Shown: positions 1 through 10,292 of the stretch, piece after piece
Layout: each line of letters opens with the position of its first letter
Position numbering within the stretch: position 1 is the stretch's first letter
NCBI GenBank assembly: GCA_032622095.1
Contig: CP136066.1
Location: 225,932,961 to 225,996,960, forward strand
Direction of reading: 5' to 3'
Length of the DNA: 64,000 nt
DNA from: Siphonodentalium dalli
Taxonomy: Eukaryota; Mollusca; Scaphopoda; Gadilida; Siphonodentaliidae
Made by a program: the position numbers and the translations under genes
The notes under the pieces: model-generated
The model's database searches: none
What the model was told of the DNA's origin: nothing
What the model saw: only the letters and a program-made list of their open reading frames with translations

Positions 1-1167
1 TAATTGGCACCAAACCTCTTTGGCGTTTTGTTAAACAACTTATATAACGCCTGTAATAGCCAGCAAATCCCAGGAATGACATCAACTCTTTCAAACAACT
101 TGGAATCCTCCAGTCCTGTACTGCTTGTATCTTACCCACTCTCAGAAATAACATGACCCAGCTACTTAACCTCTTTCTGAAAGAAATGACACTTACTTAA
201 CTTCACCTTTAACCCACATTCCCTCAGACGACGAAATACTCTATAACCGTTCTAATTGCTCACCAATACTGGACGAATACACCAAAATGTCATCGATAAA
301 AATTAGAAGATATTTAAATACCTTGTCACGAAAACACTGCTGCATAAGTCTCTGAAACAGAGCTGACCCATTACAGACCCCAAAGGGCATTCTTAAACTT
401 TCATACAAACCGAATGGAGTGATGAAAGCCGTCTTATGGATGTCTCTCTCGTCCATAGCAACCTGCTTGTACCCAGAAACCAGATCCAAGGTTGAATAGA
501 ACCTTGAGTTCCTCAACTGATCAAATGCATCTTCAATTATGGGTAATGGGAATGCATCTTTAACTGTTTTTGCATTTAGCCTTCTGTAATCACAGCGTAG
601 GCGTATAGTATTGTCCTTTTTAACAATTACAATGGGTGAAGCATATGCACTTGTACTCTCTCTAATAATTCCCCAATTAATCAAATCTCTAGTATGATTT
701 CTCACTTGTTCATACAGCTGTTGTGGAATTCGTCGATATGCTTGGTTTACTGCTACTTGATATTCAGTAAGTATTCGGTGTTTCACTTGATTTGTATACC
801 CAATGTCATCTTCACTGGAAGAGAAGATATCAGAGTATTTATTAAATAATTCAACAATCTCCCTCTTCTGCTCCACATAACAATCCACATGATCAAGGTT
901 AATACCCAGCATATTACTAACACCACTGTCAGTAACTTCATCCACACTGTGAATAGTAATGTTCTCAACAAATCCCACTCTATCAAACTTCACAACACTA
1001 TTGTTATCATGTAACACTTCACAATTCAATATCTTACCCATCTTGAAACCGGATTTGAGAATAATGTTCTCATCGCCGACATTTGCAACTCTGATTAATA
1101 TTTTACCATTCATAATTGTAGCATAATTATGTGTAAATAGCATGGAGTGTATTTGGTAGATGTCCAT
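1..1167 (-). pseudogene. Ty3/Gypsy reverse transcriptase fragment
   Basis: The open part (241-1167) is the N-terminal half of a Ty3/Gypsy reverse transcriptase. It shows the YRRLN block, LDLVSGYKQV (first catalytic Asp), the MPFGVCNG block and the catalytic FIDDILVYSS box close to its end. Below position 240 the homology continues on the same strand ([16 protein letters not shown]) but is cut by several stops, and it runs off the left edge. The order on the minus strand is gag (3.2 kb), zinc knuckle, protease, then this RT, the normal Gypsy order. The copy is decayed and non-functional. RNase H and integrase would lie outside the window. The family assignment is from motifs; the clade is not determined. 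Confidence 0.88.
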
Positions 1168-1180
1168 TCTGATTTAAAGG

Positions 1181-1729
1181 TTATATGAGAACACTCCGAT
1201 TCTCCAAATGTAATGGTGCAGTAACCTGCAGTACTGTAACCGAGTTTGCCGGTACAGCCAAATGATCGCCCATTGCTCGTGCATAACCCACCATATGTTG
1301 ACGTTCTTCATTATCCAGACGCTGAAATACCTCTTGGACCTTTGTACTTCCAGGCATAATTTTCTGGGTGTAATTTGAACCTAATTCCCCGAAAAGATCA
1401 TTTCTACACTGTGACAATATATTCATACCCAACAACCCCGGAATTAGCTTCCTCCTCTCAACTGTTGTCTCATCAACCGAAACGTTTACTATAAAAAAAC
1501 CAACCTCTGACTATGGTTGTCCAAATAACTCACAATCCAAAACCACGAAGCCCAAATATGGTAAATCTAATCCATTAGCTGCTTTCAAATTAAAACTAAC
1601 ATCAGTTTTTAATTCCGTACCCCGTGGTAAAACATATTCATTATAGAAAGTTTCTGTCAAAGTGGACACACATGAACCAGTATAATTAAACACATACATT
1701 CCACACCTACTAATGATACTCTGAAACAT
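1181..1729 (-). pseudogene. Gypsy aspartic protease remnant with lost catalytic Asp
   Basis: Two open pieces (1511-1729 and 1181-1435) together resemble a retropepsin-like protease upstream of RT. The active-site region reads FNYTGSCVSTLTE where D-T-G-S is expected, so the catalytic aspartate is replaced by tyrosine (a single GAT-to-TAT change would do it). The later conserved block PGLLGMNIL is present across the stop and frame break near 1440-1510. The piece lies directly between the zinc knuckle and the RT of the same decayed element. An inactive protease relic is the best reading. Confidence 0.72.
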
Positions 1730-1853
1730 GGACTTTCACCAATGAACTTCTACATACTTTGCTTGGAGCCTGAAATGGATTCACTTACTGATTGGCTCCC
1801 AATCAACGGTGATACCCGTTTCCCGAAAATTTGAAATGTTGTTGATATTGGCC

Positions 1854-2058
1854 CTATTTATGTGTATTCTTAATACAAAATCGAGAAATATGGCCCTTTA
1901 AACCACATTTATAACAAACCACTGTACTATTATTTTGAGGAATTTGTTCATGTGTACTAACATTGTGTTGTCGGTATTCATTTCTCCCTTTCTGTAGTGA
2001 AAGGTTGTTGACTGTATCGACAAATGTATCAATTTGCTTTTGCTGCATCTTAACAACA
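1854..2058 (-). pseudogene. Gag nucleocapsid zinc-knuckle fragment
   Basis: This minus-strand open stretch ends in CYKCGLKGHISRFC, a complete CX2CX4HX4C zinc knuckle of retroelement nucleocapsids that would bind element RNA. It is the C-terminal end of the gag whose N-terminal part lies at 2542-3229. The two parts are separated by a TTAA-flanked MITE at 2063-2537. Removing the MITE and one TTAA brings the two gag parts into register, so the MITE landed inside a gag open at that time. The knuckle itself is intact. Confidence 0.75.
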
Positions 2059-2062
2059 TTAA

Positions 2063-2537
2063 AGGCACGTGAGGCCTTAGTTGTCGAAAATATTCATATT
2101 TGTTCCAATCACCGTAAACAGAAAAACATTAAAACGCATATAGTTTCGTTCATATATACCATGACCATCGCGTAAACAGCATGTTATCACAAAGACCTAC
2201 TATATTTTACCTAAGCAAGAGCCTGGTTGTGTTACAGAAGACAGCACAATGCTACTGGATAATCACACACAAATGGCATAAACGCTCTTTATTAGTTCCA
2301 TATCAGGAATTCACCAACAAAGAACGCTCTTTATGTTTACCATCATAACATAAACAAACACCAGAAAAGTAACTTTTTATGTTTTTGTTTACATAACAAT
2401 GGTCAAACAGATGACAATAACATACTGTTTATGCGATATTTCTTATTTGTATACGGACAAAGTCTGTCTACATTTTGATGTTCTTTCTGTTTGTGGCGGT
2501 TTTCACAGGATACCCACCGCCAAGGCCAACCGTACCT
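2063..2537. mobile_element. TTAA-flanked MITE, copy 1
   Basis: This is a 475 bp element with inverted ends (AGGCACGTGAGGCCTTAG on the left; reverse complement of the right end AGGTACGGTTGGCCTTGG). TTAA flanks it at 2059-2062 and 2538-2541. A second copy of nearly the same length lies at 23999-24472, also between TTAAs, and most of the interior aligns. It has no coding capacity. A TTAA duplication is typical of piggyBac and Kolobok superfamilies; ends starting AGG fit Kolobok better than the CCY ends usual for piggyBac, but I cannot settle it. It interrupts the gag of the left Gypsy element and is therefore younger than it. Confidence 0.85.
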
Positions 2538-2541
2538 TTAA

Positions 2542-3229
2542 GTAAATCAGAATTACCTTGAGTAATATCAGGTTGATCTTTTTGTTGCGCCTTCTCTTCT
2601 TCCTCAGACCATGCTATAGCTTCATCTATAAGCTCCAACAATGACAACTGTGGACTGTTGCTTGTCAGATTCTTCAGCTTTTTTCGTAAAAATGTATCGC
2701 GAACAGTCTGCGCAAAATGATCACATAAGGTTTGATCTCGGTTAGCTGAAAAAGTTGGATCCTTATCAGTAATCTTCCTCATCATATTCACCAAAACATA
2801 TGAGTATTTACGCAGAGACTCCCCATCCTTTTGTTGCCTACCAAACAAATTTCTCAGTAATACTGTGACATTTTGTTGATCACAAAATGTTTCCTGTAAG
2901 ATGTTTAACATATTAACTGGATTTTCCCTTGCAGTCCACCCACTAAGTTTCATTTCTGATTTAGCTGCCCCCTGTAAATGAGAATAAATAAATCCACTTT
3001 GTTCCAATTTGGACATTTCCCTAACCGACATAACATGCTTGACCTCTTCAACCCAATCTGATATTGAATCATCTGAATCCTCTCCAGAAAAAAGTTTGAT
3101 TTCTTTTTCCCTTTCCATATAAACAACATGTGCAGCTAAATTACTAGACTGTCCCTTTGACTTGAGTTGTTCCTCATGAAATGCTATTGTTTCCCGTTGC
3201 TCCTTAATTTTAGCTTTTTGTGCAGCCAT
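2542..3229 (-). pseudogene. Gypsy gag, N-terminal part
   Basis: The minus-strand open frame starts with ATG at 3229 (MAAQKAKIKEQRETIAFHEE), a coiled-coil-like N-terminus. A retrotransposon gag/capsid-like helical region follows, including ISDWVEEVKHVM, FIYSHLQGAAKSEMKL and LRNLFGRQQKDGESLRKYSYVL. The open frame runs on to a stop at 2468, but the last ~25 codons (below 2541) come from the inserted MITE and are not gag. The true C-terminus with its zinc knuckle is at 1854-2058. Gag would form the element's particle. The clade is not determined and no LTR could be recognised to the right. Confidence 0.75.
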
Positions 3230-6044
3230 AATTATTAGTCGTGTGCAACTTTATGAAAGTATGAAAATTATGAAACCACTACCAGTATGTAAACAAACAA
3301 CAGAACTGCATGTGTGATACCAAAAGCTATGTGCACCACCACCACCACAATTCAACAATCTTACCAACTGCAATCTGATTTGTGACTTCCGCAATTAAAT
3401 ACTGTCAGATACTAATAAACCACTTTAAATGTGTAGTTACCACTCTCACTGTTTTTCTAGATGAACGACAACACCCGATAATTATTCCAAACCATAATTT
3501 TAAATTGAAATATTTTGACAATGTAGGCTTCCATACTATTAACAAATTCAAACATTGATTTTAAATGTAAAAATATGCAATAATAGCACAACAATAGAGC
3601 ACGTGTATTTCCGATAACACCTGTGATGACAGAAAAGAACCATTAACTTAGAAATGCAAAGTTACGAAATTTAAATTTTGTTCAAACTGGTCCACCATAC
3701 TAATTATTTTTTAGTCTCATTTTTTTGCAAAATTGTAATGGACAATTTGTGCTGTCAATTAACAACAGTATGAATCAATATAGTCACTTAGAATTAGCTC
3801 AAGGCTAAATTCAAAAAATCGAAATTCTGTCACTCTTGGTCCTCACTAGAAATTTTTCAAAGTTCTATCTGTCGGCGAATTTCACAGATTTTGAAGCGGA
3901 TTTTTGTGGAAGTTCAATCACAATACTCATACACATAATAATACAGTTGTTGTTATCATCTGGCACGAAATTTCAAAACTTAGGCTTCCTACATGGTCTA
4001 CAAGGTTCACTCATGCGGTAATCATCTCATCTGTCCCCTGGGCAGGTTTTCGGTCGTTCAAACCCGATAGAATCCAATGTTGAGGCATTGATATGACCCC
4101 CCCCCCTGAGCCTATATACGCGAAAGACACAATTAGGATCGTTATGGTTGCTCGCAGCGCCAAATATGACCAAGTCCCCACCCAAGACAACCCAGAAATG
4201 ACCAAATGTAGTCTGACACTATTTATTCCGGATATGAATTATAGGCTGTAAAACCAAATAAGGAGATAATAGAATAACATGACATTAGATAATTTTGATA
4301 CCAAAATAAATGAATGAATGGAAGCCGACGATAATAGTACATATACTTTAGAACTGGAGTTACGGCGAATATCAGAAGAACTCCCGAAAAATATAACGCG
4401 AGGAAAGCAGCAATTCATGCCGTTTTCAAGCTAATAATAAGATTTGTAAATATCACCTTTGTGTTACAATAGTTAAGAACGAAATGACAGAACCGGTGAC
4501 TTTATAACTACATAAAGTTGGCATAAATTAGCAACATAACAAACTTTTCGTATTTGAGATTTTGTTGAAATATTTCGGGTATTCAAGTAATTTAGAACAT
4601 AAACATAAACATTCGATTGAGTTTCACAACTTAGAATTGGTCTAAGTGAGAAAATTTGACTTTGAAAAAATTTCAGTTTTAAGACATGAGAAATTAATAT
4701 TTCGAGAAATGCTCCAAAGTCGAACCCATGACATAAAACACACCATGATTCACTCAGTTAGGTAATATTGTATCCATGCCTTACTTAAGGTTATGTTCTG
4801 CTGAAATATGATGAAATTGGTGGAATTAATTGTCAGTAATGAATGTGCCATGAGGGGCAAGTGGCGGACAACATGAAAAATCGAAAGATAATTGCATCAT
4901 TTTGCTAAGAATGTATATATATCTTAAATGCAGCCTGCAGAATGACACAGCATGCTGCAGCTAAGTTATATGAATGAAACTCAAGCTTACTTGATTGAAT
5001 GTTGAAAATTTCTGGGGATAATAAAGTTATACTATTTTCTGTAACACTGCACTGCATTACATGTATATGAATGCTATCACAATAAAAATTAATCTAACAC
5101 CTGTAGCGATCAGCTGTTTTGACCAGGTACTCGGCCTCAGGTAACTAGTAAAACTGTTGGCAATGACAAGAATTTATAAGTTGTAAGTGAAATATATTGT
5201 TATTATAGCTTTTGCTTCGTAAAAAGCGTTCCGTTCGCGAAAACGTGCTTTGATTCAGATCTCTAAACTAAAGCGGAAGTGACAACTATTCAGTGAATTA
5301 TCCCCCTTGCAATATAATTCATTTGTCTATTTATAGCCACTATAACATTTGTTCACCATATACTTTAACCACGGATTCTACCGCGTGGCCGGTGAGAGCG
5401 CAGCAGGTAAATAAAAAAAAAATCTGTATCAAATATAACTTTTTATCCACGTGAAGTTCGTATTAACCAAATTACTTTGTCCGCCTAATTTTCGAAAAAT
5501 TCTTTTATCAGGTTCTAATTGATCCCGGTGGTTTATTTGAACACTAATTGATAGCTTATTTATTCGGCTTTCGTTTTAGCGCGAAAACCAAAAAGATATA
5601 TTATGATCGGGTGTCATGTGATTCCATAGATTGCAACACCCCTCCATGGTCGGGTTGCCATTTTTTTAATACCGGAAGTCAGCTTACGAGCGACATCTCG
5701 GGGGAGGTAATGTCGCTACATAAATAATTATTATCCCGTTAATTAGCTACTAATGATATAATTTAGTTAATATAATACTGATTACAACTGAAATGTAATA
5801 AATATTACCTCAGGAGGCAATGCACAAACCGAACTCTCCGACGGTCAGTAGAAAAGAGAACGCGGTCAACAATAATCACCTGTGTGTGCGTGGAAGCGTG
5901 ACAAAGATAATTTGGCTGTGGTAAACAAAATGGTAAGGTGATAGTGGTGCAAAATATGATATAATATATAGTTAAGCATGAACACTCTCCCACATATATC
6001 AAGAGAGGACTAAAACCAATGTATTTTAATGGTCAGACTCGCGT
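3230..6044. other. Non-coding AT-rich stretch
   Basis: No supported gene was found. It probably begins with the untranslated leader of the left Gypsy element, but I could not define an LTR or primer binding site. It holds a C-run near 4090-4105 and scattered short AT-rich tracts. All open frames are under 70 codons, with no recognisable motif or homologous neighbour. Confidence 0.5.
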
Positions 6045-7385
6045 TTTCCCAAAATGTTCTGGTATTTTAATTTTGATTTTCTCACAATCAGCCAATAATT
6101 TCTTTGTGAAATTTGGTACAATATTTAAGAACCATCGACACATTGTATATTATAACCTGATTTATTTACTTTTATGGCATGAACAACAGTTAAAGTTTCA
6201 CCATTCTGGTAGCAAGAACTTCTGTAGTATCGATTTGTTTCAAAGGTGCAGTTCATATATCCATGATATCATATATCATCATCACGACAGGAGACTCACT
6301 TATTCGTGAAATTTAATGATCATGTTCATTTAAAAAAGCAACTACCTATAAATAAATTTCTATATTTGAGAAATGTCATGTCATGCCTGTTGATCAATGG
6401 AAAATTGGGCTGAGATGAGTTAAGGGTCATGGGTTCATAAAGCTGACCATCCTATCCCTTAACATTTTGGATTAATTCATGTTCATTGCTCCCTTCTTGA
6501 GTGGACCAGAAAGTTTATCAACATTTGTTTTCATTGGGCTGTAATATTTGTGACTGCTTTATTTTTCATTATAATATATTTTTGTTGAAAATTTCTTGAA
6601 GTTTTTGCCGGATTTATGTAAAACGTGCATCTCCCCTTAATACAGTTGCTACGTTGAAGATATAATTGTATATTTTTGTCCATTTATATTCCAAGATCTG
6701 CTAGAATAATTAATAATATCATACAGCAATACAATCGCCAAATACCTTATTGTCTTGACTCCATGAGAGGAAGTTACACTTTTGTCATAATGTTGAGTTA
6801 AAATTTGAATTGCATGGTATACCATCATACTCCGATATATTACACGAAGAATAAAGATGTCATAATTATTCCAGCCCAATGAAAACAAATGATGAGATAT
6901 ATGCAGGGTTGATCACACAAGCACGTATAACTCAACTTAAAGTAGGCCACACTATTAAGTCAGCTTGAATTTGGTTATGAACCAAAGACCAAAACCTAGC
7001 CTCAGTCCATCATTCGTTGATCAATAGCCATGACATGACAATTCTCAAATATAGCAAATTAGTTATGGATAGTTGCCTTCTAAATGAAATTAATCATGAC
7101 ATTTCTTGAATCAAGAAAAATAAATCTCCTCTCACCATCTTCAGATATGATACCATGCATATATGAATCGAACTTTTGAGAACATACTATTTTACCGAAG
7201 TTCTTGGTATCTGAAATCAGTGAAATTTTAAATATTTGTCATACCGTAAAAATATAGTGAATGGGGTTATAATTTCCAAAGTGTTCATTATACTAAAATA
7301 TTGTGTCACAATAATAGCTTTTACCAAACATCAAAAACAGTTGACCGAGAGATTCTGAGAAAATCCATTTTTAAATAGCAGGACA
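6045..7385. repeat. Long imperfect inverted repeat (foldback element)
   Basis: The sequence from about 6045 to 6555 matches, as an imperfect reverse complement, the sequence from about 6865 to 7385, with a spacer of ~300 bp. Paired landmarks are CTATATTTGAGAAATGTCATG (left, 6360) with CATGACAATTCTCAAATATAG (right, 7030), GGTAGCAAGAACTTC (6211) with GAAGTTCTTGGTATC (7198), and CATTTGTTTTCATTGGGCTG (6522) with CAGCCCAATGAAAACAAATG (6873). Arms are roughly 500 bp with many substitutions. There is no coding potential. It is best read as an old foldback-type DNA element. Outer ends and target duplication are not resolved. Confidence 0.75.
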
Positions 7386-8526
7386 TTTGGCAGCACGTGC
7401 GTCTTCTCCTTAAAGGCTCACTTAATTTTCGAAACCCCCAGAACGTTTTATATAAAAAGTATTCCATATTATATAACATTTGGTAGAGGAAGCTCCAAAG
7501 CATTGTATTATTAACGTATTTGGTGTAATAAGCTGTGAAGATGTTGTTTTTGTTGAGATACCGACTTGTGTTCTGTGCTCAAGTTCAAGTTCATAACTCT
7601 ATGAATTATTCCCCTTCCATTGGAAATATATTTTTAGTTTGAATTATGTTGCATTCTGGAGCCATAAAGGGAAATAACTTTCTATGATTTCAATTGTATT
7701 CTATTTCTATATGGGCGTCCTCTGATACACAGACGCTTCAAATGGTGACGGCTTATAGTATTTTAAGCATAGTTTATGGAATAGCCTGTTATTAAAACCG
7801 TATATCAAGACACTATATACAATAATCAGTGACTCGACAATTAAATGGGCCTTTAAGTAGCCAAATCACTCGATTACGTTCTGGGGAAAACAATCTGTTC
7901 AATCGATTCTGATTATTGTTTAATAAAGACATTCGTTTACGTTCTGGGAAAAGCATACTGTTCAATCGATTCTAATTATTGTTTGATAAAGAGCCTGGAC
8001 AAACATAAATACTATTTGACATCCATGTCAATCAAATTTAACTAGTAAACAAATGAGTTAACTAGATTACAATATCAGCACTCAGCATGTGATCAATTAA
8101 AGCAGCCCTGAGTTTGCAAATACACGAACGAATCTTCATGTAACACGATGGTGTAACCACACAACCCCTATTTCATACTCATAATTAAGCGAGATTACAC
8201 GGCTGTTAGCCGGTATTCAAGATTCATACCAATGTCCAATGTCTTAAATGGTATTCGAATAAAATAAAAGGCTGGTATGGGACTTCCTTTGTTCGTCGCA
8301 TACGTACATGTATATACATGAGTTTTGTATCCTCATATATGTTTTGTCACGCGTGAAATAAGTACTACTCTAACGGACGGTGATCACTCAAACATTCCAG
8401 AACTTAGTGTTTAACATTATCTCACTCCATCCCAATTATGATACCGATTATATATGTACATTTTTAACTATCAGCTTATGCACGATTCTTGAGATAGAGT
8501 ACAATGCAATCTGTCGGGGGAATTTA
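7386..8526. other. Non-coding stretch with a 61 bp direct repeat
   Basis: No gene was found. Two adjacent imperfect copies of a ~61 bp unit lie at 7870-7930 and 7932-7991. They share ACGTTCTGGG, TGTTCAATCGATTCT and ATTATTGTTT.ATAAAGA. The rest shows nothing recognisable. The bases just before 8527 are upstream of the TRIM-like pseudogene and may include a degenerate promoter or splice site, but no clear TATA box is seen. Confidence 0.6.
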
Positions 8527-9086
8527 CTTATTCTGAGGTCCTTATTTCACTTTCAGAAGCAACAAGTTATGTATTCAACACCGAAAAAATGCAGTTTGCA
8601 CAAGAACATTGGTCAGAGTTTCTGTTTACTCCACGGTCTCTATTGCTGCTCATCGTGCCACCAGAAGACCTACCCAGATTGTTCAGTATCAAACATAGAT
8701 CACGCTGCAAGTCATTTGCAACAAGAGCTCGAGACGTTGGCTCCAAAAATTCACAACGCCTTGCAGACTTGCAAAGGTACGAAAACAACATTACATGATC
8801 AGTTTGATGACGCACAACACCAGCTTGATGAAGCAACTGACCACGTGACCGAGTTTTGCGAACAGCTGCGAGCAACAAAATATACGTGCGCTAACTGCCA
8901 ACCGAACGGATACCATACAGGAGCAACTACAAAAAGGCGAGGAACTGGAAGTTTTCCTAGCAGAGCTTAATGAAACAGTCTGTATCGATGACACCTCTGA
9001 AGAGGCTATGACAAGAAATGCAGGTCAGAAAACATCGGGAGGACATGTAGATCCATTTAAACTAAACATAAAGGCAATATAACTTA
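8527..9086 (+). pseudogene. TRIM-like protein, B-box and coiled-coil part
   Basis: The open frame contains a B-box type zinc-binding segment starting at a likely ATG at 8569 (MYSTPKKCSLHKN). Cys/His ligands are spaced as in B-box2: CSLH, then FCLLHGLYCCSSC, then H of DHAASH. A heptad-rich stretch (LQQELETLAPKIHNALQTCK) follows and is predicted coiled coil. Near 8900 the frame changes: the continuing coiled coil (IQEQLQKGEELEVFLAELNE) is in another frame and then stops near 9086. There is no RING finger. The layout B-box, coiled coil, then NHL repeats downstream is that of the intron-poor TRIM2/3/56/71-like proteins expanded in molluscs, used in ubiquitin signalling and immunity. This copy is broken. 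Confidence 0.72.
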
Positions 9087-9335
9087 GAAACGGATTGGTG
9101 CAGATTCATCCAATTGTCAATAATGGGGATCACTTCTCCATATTCGTTCAGGATGACACAAGAATCAATGAACAACTGTCTAACCAGCTAAAAGCTTTGT
9201 GTGAAGCTATAGGAAAATCAACAGAAAGCTGCACTAAAAATTCGAATTCCGATCGCCCCGCCTCACCTCCGCGGTTCAGACAAATCAGGATACAGATGTT
9301 CATTCAATTTATTCTGGGGAAGGATGCGCACGGGA

Positions 9336-9541
9336 TAATCACGCATTGGATTCGTTTAGAGAGATTACCAAGGCGGATAATCGAGCTCCTGATTCGTTTA
9401 GAGAGATTACCAAGGGGGATAATCGAGCTCCGGATTCGTTTAGAGAGATTACCAAGGGGGGATAATCGAGCTCCGGATTCATTTAGAGAGATTACCAAGG
9501 GGGATAACCGCGCATCTGATTCGTTTAGAGAGCTTACCAGG
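9336..9541 (+). repeat. 42 bp in-gene tandem repeat (14-residue unit)
   Basis: About five copies of a 42 bp unit with core GGATTCGTTTAGAGAGATTA and a GGGGGATAATCGAGCTC linker lie inside the TRIM-like pseudogene between coiled coil and NHL region. In one frame each unit encodes DSFREITKGDNRAP. One unit has an extra G in its G-run (near 9455), which switches the frame midway. The multiple of three suggests the array once encoded a flexible or phosphorylatable linker and broke by slippage. Confidence 0.85.
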
Positions 9542-9542
9542 T

Positions 9543-10292
9543 TCACTCACCGGGGACAGGCTCAAATTGTTCGCTTTCATCGATCGGGCGTCAGCTGGAC
9601 TCCATATAATTATTGCTTCAAATGGGCCTTGCAAAATATCAAAATTTGACGAAAATGGACGGAAATTACTAACTAAGAAAACCAGCACGGATATCTTGGA
9701 CATGTCCGTTAGAGATGAGGAGGTGTTTGCGGCTGCTGATGATCGAACCATTAAAGTGTACCGACTGGAGGACTTACATCTTATACGTCAGATCCCAACT
9801 GGTGCGAATTGTAGCTGCATGGTCTGTACAGATCACGACATAGTCGTCACATTCCTTACAGATGGCGACACTAACCTAGATTGTGTTGGTCGATAGTCCG
9901 AAACAGGGAATCTTACTCGTAAATCATCGTGTAAAATTGCGTCCCCCGACGGCCTGGCCATGACATCGGGTGGAGATCGAATACTGGTGTCAGATCAAAA
10001 TGCCGACAAAATAATCGTCCTCTCCGCGGACCTCAAATTAATCACTAAAGTGAGAAACCGAGAGATTGTTCTTCCAATGGGTCTATGTGTCGTAGAGGAG
10101 TCCGTGTTCGTAGCATGCTATGATTCTGTGATCGAGCTGGATAGCTATGGGAGATACAAGAGAACTGTACTCGATCAGGAGGATTGCATCGTGGACCCGT
10201 ACCAGTTATCATACGACGCTCAATCTAGAAAACTAGTCGTGAGCTCTAAAACGCAATCAGAGAATAGTATTGTGTTTGTCGGCGATTCGTGA
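9543..10292 (+). pseudogene. TRIM-like protein, NHL-repeat beta-propeller part
   Basis: This is the same-strand continuation of the B-box gene at 8527. One reading frame holds several NHL-type blades, such as CKISKFDENGRKLLT, IKVYRLEDLHLIRQIP, DGLAMTSGGDRILVSDQNAD and VFVACYDSVIELDSYGRYKR. It is cut by an in-frame TAG at 9894-9896 and finishes at 10292 (VFVGDS). NHL propellers bind protein or RNA partners in TRIM-NHL proteins. One nonsense codon plus at least two upstream frame breaks make this a pseudogene, or a gene with assembly errors. I favour a pseudogene because the defects are scattered. Confidence 0.72.

Noticed and set aside
2468-2541. C-terminal ~25 codons of the left gag frame
   Set aside because: They are MITE sequence; the gag frame leaves its own DNA at the TTAA junction.
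3230-3900. 5' LTR of the left Gypsy element
   Set aside because: I searched for TG...CA ends and a primer site before gag but found no convincing boundary.
8567-8994. Antisense frames over the B-box gene
   Set aside because: Shadows of the plus-strand TRIM-like frame, which has the zinc-ligand pattern.
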